This document shows, piece by piece, positions 7,809 to 16,477 of a stretch of 64,000 nt of DNA; position 1 is the first letter of the stretch; the number at the start of each line of letters is the position of its first letter. The stretch is from the NCBI RefSeq assembly GCF_013314975.1, contig NZ_JABTYH010000013.1, positions 1-64,000 of the forward strand, written 5' to 3'. The notes beneath the pieces were generated by a model. The model did not search any database. It saw only the letters and a list, made by a program, of their open reading frames with translations, and was not told the origin of the DNA. The position numbers were made by a program, and so were the translations under genes. This stretch comes from Pseudarthrobacter oxydans (GTDB lineage: Bacteria; Actinomycetota; Actinomycetes; Actinomycetales; Micrococcaceae).

Positions 7809-9140
7809 ATGACCACACCTTCCAAGGTGGACACACTCGCCGGTCCCAGCTCCCGGCGGGAGGAACGCAAGGTCCTCGCCGGCACCCTCGTCGGTACCAC
7901 GATCGAGTGGTACGACTTCTTCATCTTTGCGCAGCTGACAGCAACGCTGCTGTCGCCGCTGTTCCTGGCACCGCTGAACCAGTCCAACCCGGGCCTGGCG
8001 CAGATCCTCTCGTTCGCCCTGATCGGCATCAGCTTCCTCTTCCGGCCCCTCGGTGCCGTGGTGGCCGGGCACCTGGGCGACCGCCTGGGACGCAAGGCGA
8101 TGCTCGTCTTCACCCTGGTGATGATGGGTGCCGCCACCGCCCTGATCGGCATGCTGCCCACCTACGCACAGATCGGCGCCTGGGCGCCCATCCTGCTGAT
8201 CACCCTCCGCATCATCCAGGGCTTCTCGGCCGGAGGTGAATGGGGCGGAGCTGCGCTGATGGCGGTGGAACACGCACCCCTGAACAAGCGCGGCCTGTTC
8301 GGCGCCTACCCGCAGATCGGCGTGCCGATCGGCATGATCCTGGCCACCGGCCTGCTCTTCTTCCTCAACTCCAGCATGTCGAAGGAAGACTTTGCGGCCT
8401 GGGGCTGGCGGGTGCCGTTCCTGCTCTCCATCGTCCTCATCGTCGTGGGGTACCTGATCCGGCGGGCCGTGGCCGAAAGCCCGGTCTTCCAGGAGATGGC
8501 CGCCCGGAAGCAGGAAAGCAAAGCCCCGCTCGGTGAACTGATCCGCAGCCACAAGAAGCCGGTCCTGTACTCCACCATGATCTTCATCGGCAACAATGCC
8601 GCCGGATACCTGCTGATCGCGTTCTTCATCGCCTACGCCACCCGGACGCTGCAGATGCCCACGCCCCAAGTGCTCCTGGCTACCACCCTGGCATCCTTCG
8701 GCTGGCTGATCTTTACCCTTGCAGGCGGCTGGATCTCGGACCGGATCGGCCGGGTCAAGACCTTCCTGGCCGGGTACGCGATCATCTTCGCCTGGATGAT
8801 CCCCATGTTTGCCCTGATCGATACCAGGAACATCTGGCTGTACGGACTGGCCCTGTTTGTCCTCACCATTGGACTCGGACTGTCCTACGGGCCGATGTCC
8901 GCAATGTACGCCGAGATGTTCCCGGCCAACGTCCGCTACTCGGGAATCTCCATCGGCTACGCATTCGGCGCCATCCTGGGCGGCGCGTTCGCAGCGACCA
9001 TCGCTGAAACCCTGCTGCAGTCCACCAAGTGGACAGGCTCCATCGGCATCTACATCATGATCCTGTGCGTCATCTCCGCCATTGGTGTGGTTCTGGCCAA
9101 GGAAACCAAGGGGCGGCCACTCGGCGTCAGCCACCACTAA
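7809..9140 (+). CDS. MHS-family metabolite:H+ symporter (MFS)
   Basis: This 443-residue secondary transporter belongs to the metabolite:H+ symporter branch of the MFS (relatives ProP, ShiA, KgtP). The diagnostic N-terminal motif GTTIEWYDFFIF is near residue 30, followed by HLGDRLGRK in loop 2-3 and about twelve membrane helices. MHS members import organic acids, betaines or shikimate, so the substrate here is unresolved. I chose ATG 7809, because GGAG at 7800-7803 sits five bases upstream, rather than the TTG at 7791. The divergent IclR regulator fits an organic-acid substrate. A GC hairpin at 9169-9193 follows. Confidence 0.85.
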   Translation: MTTPSKVDTLAGPSSRREERKVLAGTLVGTTIEWYDFFIFAQLTATLLSPLFLAPLNQSNPGLAQILSFALIGISFLFRPLGAVVAGHLGDRLGRKAMLVFTLVMMGAATALIGMLPTYAQIGAWAPILLITLRIIQGFSAGGEWGGAALMAVEHAPLNKRGLFGAYPQIGVPIGMILATGLLFFLNSSMSKEDFAAWGWRVPFLLSIVLIVVGYLIRRAVAESPVFQEMAARKQESKAPLGELIRSHKKPVLYSTMIFIGNNAAGYLLIAFFIAYATRTLQMPTPQVLLATTLASFGWLIFTLAGGWISDRIGRVKTFLAGYAIIFAWMIPMFALIDTRNIWLYGLALFVLTIGLGLSYGPMSAMYAEMFPANVRYSGISIGYAFGAILGGAFAATIAETLLQSTKWTGSIGIYIMILCVISAIGVVLAKETKGRPLGVSHH

Positions 9141-9168
9141 TCAACACCGCCCAGTGCAGGACGACGGT

Positions 9169-9193
9169 GGGCCGGACCATGGCGGTCCGGCCC
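9169..9193 (+). terminator. GC-rich hairpin after the MHS symporter
   Basis: Arms GGGCCGGACC (9169-9178) and GGTCCGGCCC (9184-9193) form a perfect 10-bp stem with a five-base loop about 30 bases past the symporter stop. There is no U tract. It lies between convergent genes and may act in both directions. Confidence 0.5.
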
Positions 9194-9269
9194 GCTTCGC
9201 CGTCTGGGGCGCCTGTGCCGTGCCGGCTCGTCTCCTTTTGCCGGACTGCGAAAGGAAAAGCCTGCGGTG

Positions 9270-9917
9270 TTACTGCTCCAGGATGCTGATCGCTTCGTCG
9301 TCGGACATCTGGTCAAAGTGCCGGTAGAAGCTGCCCACCGCCCGGAATTTGCCGGGCAGGTGCAGGCACAGCACCGCGTCGCAGACCCGTTCCACGGACG
9401 CTTCCGCCTCAACGGAGCCCACCGGGGCTGCCGCCACGACGGTGGCCGCGCCGCCCTCACGCACTGCTTCGACGGCTGCCCTCATCGTGGCACCGGTGGC
9501 CAGCCCGTCGTCGACCAGCAGGACGGTCTTGCCCGCCACGTCCAGGTCCGCTCCGGGATAGATCTCCACGCGGCGGAGCAGCTCGGCCCGCTCCCGCTGC
9601 TCCACCGCGTCCAGCCATTCCTGGTGCACGCCGTGTTCGAGGACCCGGTCAAGCAGCGGTTTGTTGATCAGCCGGACGGTGCGGCCCCGGACCCACGCCA
9701 GTGCCCCGTAAGCCGTTTCTTCGTGGCCGGGAATTCCCAGCTTCCGGACCAGGACTGTTCCGAGGGGCAGGTAGAGGGCTTTGGCGACGGCGGCCGCTAC
9801 CGGGATGCCGCCCCGGGCCAGGCCCAGGACCACAGTGTCCGGCCGCTCCCGGAACTGCGTGAGCACAGCAGCGAGCCGTTCGCCGGCGTCCGTACGGTCT
9901 TCGAAAATCGTGCCCAT
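9270..9917 (-). CDS. Phosphoribosyltransferase-fold protein
   Basis: The 215-residue protein carries a type I phosphoribosyltransferase PRPP-binding loop, VDDGLATGAT at residues 135-144, preceded by hydrophobic beta-strand residues. The early segment LGLARGGIPVA (about 31-41) is typical of the predicted phosphoribosyltransferase group COG1926. The substrate base is unknown, and such proteins are often stand-alone. It is flanked by a convergent symporter and a co-directional hydrolase with a gap of about 130 bases. Specific function cannot be assigned. Confidence 0.8.
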   Translation of the reverse strand: MGTIFEDRTDAGERLAAVLTQFRERPDTVVLGLARGGIPVAAAVAKALYLPLGTVLVRKLGIPGHEETAYGALAWVRGRTVRLINKPLLDRVLEHGVHQEWLDAVEQRERAELLRRVEIYPGADLDVAGKTVLLVDDGLATGATMRAAVEAVREGGAATVVAAAPVGSVEAEASVERVCDAVLCLHLPGKFRAVGSFYRHFDQMSDDEAISILEQ

Positions 9918-10050
9918 CAGTCCCTCCAGGCTCGTCCAGCCTAAAGTTCAGCCTACCGTTTGCGGGGACGGCGGGCGCCTCAAGATACCGGCAAAATCCG
10001 CTGAAGAACCGCCTCCGGAACGGGCTGGAAGAAAGCGGACCTCAGGCAGG

Positions 10051-10881
10051 TTACTGGCCCGCCAGGAACCTGACGGCCGCCTGCTTGAATGCCCTGCTGG
10101 TGACGGCGTTTGTGTGGTTACGGCCGGGAAGGGTCAGCTGTTCAGCCCTCCCGCCTGCCTTCCGCGCCAGCTCGGCAAGCTGCGGCAGGCTGCCGGCGCG
10201 TTCGTCCTTGTCCCCGGCCACCAGGAGCATGGGGACGTGGGGCACTGCTTCTGCAGGGTCGTAGGGTTCGGCTTTGATGGCCTCCACCAGGGAGAGCAGC
10301 GCGAAGATGTTGTTGCTGGGCAGCAGCAGCGCCATCTTGAGCAGCTGGGCCGTGGATTCGTCCGCAATGGGCGTGCCGTCAGCCAGGTAGTCCTGTGCGG
10401 CCCGAAGGTCGAACTCCGCCAAGGGGTCGGAGATGTTGGGACCGCCCAGGACGAGGCGGTGCGTGATTTCCGGCTGGGTGGCGCCGAATTCCCAGGCGAG
10501 CCGGGAACCCAGCGAGTAGCCCACCACGTCAAGGCCGCTGGAAGGTTCCCCCTCCTGCAAAGGCCGAACCCCGGCGTCGAACGCTGTTTGCAGCAGGTCC
10601 GCGCGGATCCTGCTGGGGGAGTAGGAGTCCAGGTCCTCCGGCGCGCCGCTGCGGCCGTGTCCGGGCAGGTCCACCGTGATCACGCGCCGCCCGGCATCGA
10701 GGAGTGCTGCCACCCACCCGGTGTCCTCCCAGTTGAGCTTGCTCGACGAGGAGAAGCCGTGCACCAGCAGGACGGGGCGAAGGCCGGCGTCAGCGGCGGG
10801 CTCGTGCACCGCCACATAGAGCTGCGGGTCCGTGCCCTCCACGGTATGCGTCTGCTGTTGGCCGCTGTGCCTGCCGCTCAT
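10051..10881 (-). CDS. Alpha/beta-fold hydrolase
   Basis: This is a 276-residue cytoplasmic alpha/beta hydrolase with no signal peptide. The oxyanion-hole HG motif is in LLVHGFSSS, the nucleophile elbow is GYSLGS, the acid is probably the Asp in VAGDKDE, and the catalytic His is in GRNHTN near the C-terminus. This arrangement fits an esterase, lipase-like enzyme or C-C hydrolase; no substrate can be assigned. I chose ATG 10881, which has GAGGA eight bases upstream, over TTG 10899 and ATG 10896. Confidence 0.85.
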   Translation of the reverse strand: MSGRHSGQQQTHTVEGTDPQLYVAVHEPAADAGLRPVLLVHGFSSSSKLNWEDTGWVAALLDAGRRVITVDLPGHGRSGAPEDLDSYSPSRIRADLLQTAFDAGVRPLQEGEPSSGLDVVGYSLGSRLAWEFGATQPEITHRLVLGGPNISDPLAEFDLRAAQDYLADGTPIADESTAQLLKMALLLPSNNIFALLSLVEAIKAEPYDPAEAVPHVPMLLVAGDKDERAGSLPQLAELARKAGGRAEQLTLPGRNHTNAVTSRAFKQAAVRFLAGQ

Positions 10882-10954
10882 GGTGTCAGTCCTCATCAAC
10901 TACGGCGCCCGGACAGACCTGGCGCTTCGGTGCCTCTTGCTTTTGGACGTTACT

Positions 10955-12337
10955 CTACCCGCCGGCCCGCTGCGTGAGCCGGGCGCCCAGCGCACAGGCC
11001 AGGGCGATGCCGGCGATGAGCGCAAATGTGCTGAACAGCTGGATGCGGCTGCCTTCAGCGCTGAAACCCACGGCAAAAATGACGGCCAGGAGCACCAGCC
11101 CCAGGATGGTCAGGCCGGGGAAGCCCTTCATCCGCAGGGGCAGGGGTGCGCCGGCGCGGTCGGCGCGGCGCCGAAGGATCAGCTGCGATAGGAGGGCGCT
11201 TCCCCACACCACCAGGCAGGTGGACCCCACCAGCTGGAACAGCGCCGGCAGGATCCGCTCGGGGAAGAGGAGTTCCAGCACCGTGGCGATGAATCCGAAA
11301 GCCACCGAGACCGCGACGGCCAGCATGGGCACGTTGGCGCCGTAAAGCCGCGTCAGGAACCGGGGGGCCGCCGAGCGCTGGGCGAGCGAGTAGGCCATGC
11401 GGGATGCCCCGTAGAGGTTGGCGTTCAGCGCTGACAGGAGTGCGACGACGGCCACCAGGGTGATGGCCGTCGCGGCACCGGGGATCCTGGCCGCGTCCAG
11501 GACGCCGGCGAAGGGTGAGGACAGGCTCTGGGAGGTTGCCGGCAGGACAGCGGCGATGACGAAGACGGAGCCGATGTAGAAGACCAGGATGCGCCACACC
11601 ACAGTGCGGATGGCTTTGGCCACGCTCCGCTCGGGGTCTTCGGTCTCCGCCGCCGCCACGGACACGATCTCCGTGCCGCCGAACGCGAAGATGACCACAA
11701 AGAGCGCCGAGGCAATACCGCCGAGGCCCTGCGGGGCGAAATCAGCGGTGAGGTTGGACAGCCCCGGCGAGGCGACGTCCGGCAGCACACCCAGGAGCAG
11801 GGCGGCGCCTACCGCAAGGAACAGCACGATGGCAGCCACCTTGAGGATGGCGAACCAGAACTCGAATTCCCCGAAGTTCCGCACCCCGGCGAGGTTAATG
11901 CCCGTGAAGACCACCATGAACACCAGCGCCAGGGCCCAGACCGGAACGGCCGGCCAGACGGAGAAGAGGAGGGCTGCGGCACCGAGGGCCTCGGCGGCGA
12001 TGACCACCACCAGCTGGAGCCACCACAGCCAGCCGATGGTGGCACCGGCCGTCTTGCCCAGGGCGCGTTCGGCATAGACGGAGAATGCTCCGCTGTTGGG
12101 GTTCGCCGCAGCCATCTCTCCCAGCGCCCACATGACCAGGATGATGAGGGTACCGGCCACCATGTACGAAATGAGGACCGCCGGGCCGGCGGCCTGCACA
12201 CCCGCGCCCGAACCCAGGAAAAGCCCCGCGCCGATGGCGCTGCCCAGCCCCATCATGGTCAGCTGCCGGGGCTTCATGCTGTGGACGGGGTGCAGGTGGT
12301 GTCCTTTGGGACGGGCTGTGGTGGACTTCGTCGTCAT
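10955..12337 (-). CDS. APC-family amino acid permease
   Basis: This 460-residue amino acid-polyamine-organocation permease has about twelve transmembrane helices. The N-terminal consensus MKPRQLTMMGLGSAIGAGLF, with its GXGXGXF-like substrate loop, and the conserved GGTEIVSVAAAETEDPER in the middle are characteristic of the proline/GABA/aromatic amino acid branch. It imports an amino acid by proton symport; which one is unknown. The reading frame is open 59 codons further upstream, but that part looks non-coding, so I chose ATG 12337, which has AGAAGG upstream at a longish spacing. It is divergent from nrtR, and the NrtR-like operator lies in the shared intergenic region. Confidence 0.85.
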   Translation of the reverse strand: MTTKSTTARPKGHHLHPVHSMKPRQLTMMGLGSAIGAGLFLGSGAGVQAAGPAVLISYMVAGTLIILVMWALGEMAAANPNSGAFSVYAERALGKTAGATIGWLWWLQLVVVIAAEALGAAALLFSVWPAVPVWALALVFMVVFTGINLAGVRNFGEFEFWFAILKVAAIVLFLAVGAALLLGVLPDVASPGLSNLTADFAPQGLGGIASALFVVIFAFGGTEIVSVAAAETEDPERSVAKAIRTVVWRILVFYIGSVFVIAAVLPATSQSLSSPFAGVLDAARIPGAATAITLVAVVALLSALNANLYGASRMAYSLAQRSAAPRFLTRLYGANVPMLAVAVSVAFGFIATVLELLFPERILPALFQLVGSTCLVVWGSALLSQLILRRRADRAGAPLPLRMKGFPGLTILGLVLLAVIFAVGFSAEGSRIQLFSTFALIAGIALACALGARLTQRAGG

Positions 12338-12514
12338 TATGCCGTGAACCTTCTTGGGGTCTGGATGGTGGCTCCTTGTGGGACCACTTGAATTTACCGC
12401 CTTAGTCCCGCCGGCGGTATTCCGGGCAGTGGAGTGCGCAGCCGAGTGCGCGGGACAGGGGCCCGGGCAGGGGGGCAGAAACATTTGGCATTTTCCCAGC
12501 GCATGCCCGTACAA

Positions 12515-12543
12515 TTAGTTTTGGTCAAGCTGACCATAACTAA
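12515..12543. promoter_or_regulatory. Probable NrtR operator (29-bp palindrome)
   Basis: Arms TTAGTTTTGGTCA and TGACCATAACTAA flank the triplet AGC. Twelve of thirteen arm positions are complementary. The site lies 51 bases before the nrtR start in an AT-rich patch and is the only such palindrome seen in the window. Long palindromes upstream of nrtR-nad operons are the known mode of NrtR regulation, so autoregulation of nrtR-nadABC is inferred. Confidence 0.8.
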
Positions 12544-12594
12544 ACCGGGCACCATGCTGAACACGGGCCCCTGCTGCCAGGAAGGCGGTGGAAT

Positions 12595-13305
12595 ATGTAC
12601 TCCAGCTCTGCAAACGTGTCGGAGCGCCAGGCTGCACCGCCCTCCCTGGCCATCTCCACCGTCATCTTCGCCCTCCGGCCCAGTGAAAGTTCCGGCCGGC
12701 CTACGCTCTGGCTGCCTTTGGTCCGCCGGATCAGGGAGCCCTTCAAGGGGCTCTGGGCGCTCCCGGGCGGACCGCTCAGCCACGCGGAATCCCTCCAGGA
12801 CGCCGCGTCCCGGAACCTGAGGGAGACCACCGGGCTCGCCCCCAGCTACTTGGAACAGCTGTACGCATTCGGTGGGCTCCACCGCTCACCCACCCAGCGG
12901 GTGGTCTCGATCGTGTACTGGGCGCTGGTCCAGCCGACGGAAGCCGCGCTCGCCGATGAGTCGGAAAACGTCCGATGGTTCCGGGCGGACCGGCTGGGGG
13001 AGCTGGCCTTCGACCACAACGCGATCGTGGACTACGCCCTCTGGAGGCTGCGCAACAAACTGGCCTACGGGTCAGTGGCCTACCACCTCCTGGGGGAGTA
13101 CTTCACTCTGGCCCAGGTCCGCGAGGTCTACGAGGCGGTGCTGGACCGTGAGCTGGATCCGGCGAACTTCCGCAGGCAGCTGAAGTCCACCCCCGAAATA
13201 GAGGAAACCGGCGAGTACCTCCAGGGCGGCAAGCACCGCCCCCCGCGCCTCTACCGCTTTACCGGCCGGCCCGGCCTTGACCCAGACAACAGGAGCACAC
13301 TATGA
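12595..13305 (+). CDS. nrtR: NrtR-type Nudix-related regulator of NAD biosynthesis
   Basis: This 236-residue protein combines an N-terminal Nudix fold (about residues 15-150) with a C-terminal winged-helix DNA-binding domain (about 155-225, including YFTLAQVREVYEAVL and FRRQLKS), the architecture of NrtR repressors. The Nudix box is degenerate: G-X5-E and X7-R are kept, but the catalytic R-E-x-x-E-E core reads R-N-L-R-E-T. This fits a sensor of an ADP-ribose-type NAD metabolite rather than a hydrolase. It heads nadA-nadB-nadC-cysteine desulfurase, overlaps nadA by four bases, and has a large palindrome upstream. Confidence 0.88.
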   Translation: MYSSSANVSERQAAPPSLAISTVIFALRPSESSGRPTLWLPLVRRIREPFKGLWALPGGPLSHAESLQDAASRNLRETTGLAPSYLEQLYAFGGLHRSPTQRVVSIVYWALVQPTEAALADESENVRWFRADRLGELAFDHNAIVDYALWRLRNKLAYGSVAYHLLGEYFTLAQVREVYEAVLDRELDPANFRRQLKSTPEIEETGEYLQGGKHRPPRLYRFTGRPGLDPDNRSTL

Positions 13306-14606
13306 GCAGCGTCAACACAGCAATCCAGCTGATCACGCGCGAGCAGGCGGAGCAAGGCGCGACGGCGAAAGGCAGCACCTGCAGCCCAGCCCTGGCCAAG
13401 GGCCCGTGGGACTACGACCTCGCCGAGGCGCTCGCCGGCATCCCCGCCTATGGTCCCGGCGCCTCCAGCGCAGACGTTGCGCCGGCCGCCACCCCGCGCC
13501 AGGGCCAGCTGCCGGAGGAATACAAGCTCGCCAGCGACGCTGAGCTGGGCGAACGCATCCTCGCGGCAAAGGCTGCCCTCGGCGACCGTGCCGTCATCCT
13601 GGGGCACTTCTACCAGCGGGACGAAGTGATCCAGTACGCCGACTTCGTGGGCGACTCCTTCCAGCTGGCCAACGCGGCACTCACCAGGCCGGACGCGGAA
13701 GCGATCGTCTTCTGCGGCGTCCACTTCATGGCGGAAACCGCTGACATCCTTTCCGCACCGGAACAGGCAGTCATCCTCCCCAACCTGGCGGCTGGCTGCT
13801 CCATGGCGGATATGGCCGACGCCGACTCCGTGGCCGAGTGCTGGGAGCAGCTTGAGGAGATCTTCGGCACCGAGCCCGACGCCGAGGGCCGGGTTCCGGT
13901 CCTTCCCGTCACCTACATGAATTCCTCCGCAGCCCTGAAGGCGTTCTGCGGTGAGCACGGCGGCATCGTCTGCACGTCCTCGAACGCCAGGACCGTGCTT
14001 GAGTGGGCGTTCCAGCGAGCCCAGCGCGTGCTGTTCTTCCCTGACCAGCACCTGGGCCGCAATACCGCCAAAGCCCTCGGCGTGCCGCTGGAGCAGATGC
14101 CCATGTGGAACCCGCGCAGGGATCTGGGCGGTAACGACGCGCAGGCACTGCTCGATTCCCGGGTGATCCTGTGGCACGGATTCTGCTCGGTGCACAAGCG
14201 CTTCAACGTGGGGCAGATCGAGAAGGCCAGGAAAGACTTTCCCGGCGTCCAGGTGATCGTCCACCCCGAGTGCCCCATGGAAGTCGTGGACGCCGCCGAC
14301 TCTGCCGGCTCCACCGATTTCATCAAGAAGGCCATCGCGGCTGCCACGGAGCCAACCACCTTTGCGATCGGCACCGAGATCAACATGGTGAACCGGCTTG
14401 CAGCGGAGTACCCGCAGCACACCATCTTCTGCCTGGACCCCGTGATCTGCCCTTGCTCCACCATGTACCGCATCCACCCGGGGTACCTGGCCTGGGTGCT
14501 GGAGGAGCTGGTGGCCGGCCGGGTGGTCAACCGCATCACCGTGGCAGAGTCCGTCCAGGACCATGCCCGGACCGCCCTCGAGCGCATGCTCGCCGCCAGG
14601 CCGTAA
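13302..14606 (+). CDS. nadA: Quinolinate synthase NadA
   Basis: This 434-residue cytoplasmic enzyme condenses iminoaspartate with dihydroxyacetone phosphate to quinolinate, the second step of de novo NAD synthesis. It needs a [4Fe-4S] cluster; candidate ligands are the Cys residues in FCGVHFM, HPECPME and the C-terminal DPVICPCSTMYR. HFYQRDEVIQ marks the N-terminal NadA consensus. The start overlaps nrtR and the stop TAA shares its last base with the nadB ATG. The N-terminus is about 70 residues longer than the E. coli enzyme, as in other actinobacteria. Confidence 0.95.
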   Translation: MSSVNTAIQLITREQAEQGATAKGSTCSPALAKGPWDYDLAEALAGIPAYGPGASSADVAPAATPRQGQLPEEYKLASDAELGERILAAKAALGDRAVILGHFYQRDEVIQYADFVGDSFQLANAALTRPDAEAIVFCGVHFMAETADILSAPEQAVILPNLAAGCSMADMADADSVAECWEQLEEIFGTEPDAEGRVPVLPVTYMNSSAALKAFCGEHGGIVCTSSNARTVLEWAFQRAQRVLFFPDQHLGRNTAKALGVPLEQMPMWNPRRDLGGNDAQALLDSRVILWHGFCSVHKRFNVGQIEKARKDFPGVQVIVHPECPMEVVDAADSAGSTDFIKKAIAAATEPTTFAIGTEINMVNRLAAEYPQHTIFCLDPVICPCSTMYRIHPGYLAWVLEELVAGRVVNRITVAESVQDHARTALERMLAARP

Positions 14607-16477
14607 TGTCCAGCCAGGCCAGAGTGTCCAGCGGGCCCCTTGTGCCCGGCGGGCCCAGGATGCCCGCCCGCCGGCTCATCGTCGTTGGCAGCGGCATCGC
14701 CGGACTGTACGCGGCGCTGCTGGCCGCCGATGCCGGCGCCTCCGTGGTTCTCCTGACAAAAGTTGGCCTGGAGCACAGCAACACCTGGTACGCCCAGGGC
14801 GGGATCTCGGCCGTGCTGGATGAACCATCCCCGGGTGACACCGTAGCGGCCCACATCACCGACACGCTCCAGGCCGGCGCCGGGCATTGCAACGCCGACG
14901 CCGTTCGGCTGATGTGCACGGAGGCCCGGCACGACATCGCCGGCCTGCAGCGGTTCGGCGTGCGCTTCGATGTGGAGACGGACGGAGGACCGGCGCTGGG
15001 GCTGGAAGCTGCCCACTCCGCGCCGCGCATCCTCCACGCCGGAGGCGACGCCACGGGCGCGAAAGTGGCCGGCGCGCTCATCCAGGCGGTGCTCTCCCGG
15101 CAGGCAGCAGGTGTCCTGAAGGTCATCACAGGCGCCCACGCCACGGCCCTCCTATACGACGGCGGCGCAGTCACCGGAGTGGAATTCCTGCAGGACGGGA
15201 AGAGGGCAGCACTGCACGGGGACGCCGTCCTGCTGGCAACGGGAGGTGCCGGCAGGCTGTTCGCCCAAACCACCAACCCGGAAGTCGCCACCGCCGACGG
15301 CCTGGCGCTCGCAGTCCGCGCCGGAGCCAGGACAGCCGACCTGGAATTCTTCCAGTTCCACCCCACCTGCCTGGTCCGGCCAGCCGGTCCCGCCCCAGGC
15401 GAGCCGCTGCTGATCTCCGAAGCTGTCCGCGGCGAAGGGGCGGTCCTCGTCGACGGCAACGGGAAGCGCTTCATGCGGTCGTACCATCCGGACGCAGAGC
15501 TTGCCCCGCGCGACGTGGTCTCCCGCAGCATAGCCCTGCACCTGGCCAAGCTCGGCGACCCCAACGGCCACGTGTACCTGGACGCCCGCGTCATCGAGGC
15601 AGCCAGGGGAGCCGGGTTCCTGGCACGGCGGTTCCCGACCCTCACCGAAAAGACCCTCGCGGCCGGTATCGACTGGACCCGGGACCTGGTCCCCGTGGCC
15701 CCGGCAGCCCACTACTGGATGGGCGGGGTCCTCACCGACCTCCGCGCCAGGACCAGCATCCCCGGACTGTACGCCGCCGGCGAAGTCGCATGCACGGGCG
15801 TCCAAGGGGCGAACCGGCTGGCCAGCAACTCCCTCCTCGAGGGACTCGTCTTCGGCCGCCGCGCTGTTGAGGACTTCCTCTCCGGTGACTTTGGCTGGGG
15901 GGCGCCTGAGGGCGCCCCTCCGCATGCTCCCCACGATCCCCCTAACCTCGCAAGCTCGGCCAGGGAACCCGGATCGCGTGGCCCCACGGCCGCGGGCGGC
16001 CTCCCCTTTACGCATGCTTCCGGGGCACCCTCAGGCGACCATTTGTCCGTCACCTTCCCTGCGGCTTCAGCAGGCGCGGGTACCGGGTCGGGTGGCCTGG
16101 GCGGGAGCCTGCCGGCCAGCTCCGGTGGAGGTATCGATGTGGAAACTCCGTTCTCGCGGGATGCTCTTCGGCGCCTGATGACTGCCAAGGCCGGGGTGCT
16201 GCGGAATGGGGTGCTGTTGCGGGAGGCGACGGAAACCCTTGACCGGTGGGCCGCCGTCGTTCTCCCCGGAACAGTGGCCGCCGGGCCGGGACCGCGGGAG
16301 CATGAGGACCGCAACCTGCTGCTCGCCGCGCAGCTGCTCGTGGCTGCCGCCCGGGAACGGACTGCGTCCCTGGGCGCCCACTACCGGAGCGACAGCCCGG
16401 CAGATGCCGCCGGCATCGCTGATCAACTCCAAGAACACTCCCGCCTGCGCCCGAAAGCGAGCCTTGTCCGTGACTGA
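14606..16477 (+). CDS. nadB: L-aspartate oxidase NadB with an internal insertion
   Basis: This FAD enzyme oxidises L-aspartate to iminoaspartate for NadA. The Rossmann motif is VVGSGIAGLYAALLAADAG near residue 25. The FAD/substrate segments HSNTWYAQGGISA, GEGAVLVD and ANRLASNSLLEGLVFGRR are intact, followed by the C-terminal helical domain (LMTAKAGVLRNG). At 623 residues it is roughly 80-100 longer than usual. The surplus is a Gly/Pro/Ala/Ser-rich stretch at about residues 427-510, between the FAD domain and the helical domain, encoded partly by a palindromic repeat element. I chose ATG 14606, which overlaps the nadA stop; the longer open frame from 14171 lies inside nadA. Confidence 0.93.
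   Translation: MSSQARVSSGPLVPGGPRMPARRLIVVGSGIAGLYAALLAADAGASVVLLTKVGLEHSNTWYAQGGISAVLDEPSPGDTVAAHITDTLQAGAGHCNADAVRLMCTEARHDIAGLQRFGVRFDVETDGGPALGLEAAHSAPRILHAGGDATGAKVAGALIQAVLSRQAAGVLKVITGAHATALLYDGGAVTGVEFLQDGKRAALHGDAVLLATGGAGRLFAQTTNPEVATADGLALAVRAGARTADLEFFQFHPTCLVRPAGPAPGEPLLISEAVRGEGAVLVDGNGKRFMRSYHPDAELAPRDVVSRSIALHLAKLGDPNGHVYLDARVIEAARGAGFLARRFPTLTEKTLAAGIDWTRDLVPVAPAAHYWMGGVLTDLRARTSIPGLYAAGEVACTGVQGANRLASNSLLEGLVFGRRAVEDFLSGDFGWGAPEGAPPHAPHDPPNLASSAREPGSRGPTAAGGLPFTHASGAPSGDHLSVTFPAASAGAGTGSGGLGGSLPASSGGGIDVETPFSRDALRRLMTAKAGVLRNGVLLREATETLDRWAAVVLPGTVAAGPGPREHEDRNLLLAAQLLVAAARERTASLGAHYRSDSPADAAGIADQLQEHSRLRPKASLVRD
15884..16054. repeat. In-frame palindromic element inside nadB
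   Basis: About 170 bp with terminal inverted repeats interrupts nadB without breaking the frame. The best-matched arms are 15900-15927 and 16012-16040, which match at 23 of 29 aligned positions; both contain CGCCTGAGGG and GCATGC. GGTGAC at 15884 and GTCACC at 16049 extend the symmetry. The left arm is itself a hairpin, GGGGCGCC-TGAG-GGCGCCCC. The encoded peptide is low complexity and lies in a linker between two folded domains. I infer a small mobile palindromic element; other copies lie outside this window, if they exist. Confidence 0.6.

Noticed and set aside
7806..9137. Open frame of 443 codons antisense to the MHS symporter
   Set aside because: Shadow of a GC-rich membrane protein gene; Gly/Asp/Gln-rich translation, no start context.
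14171..14605. Upstream extension of nadB
   Set aside because: It lies fully inside nadA in another frame, and the NadB FAD motif follows ATG 14606 at the expected distance.
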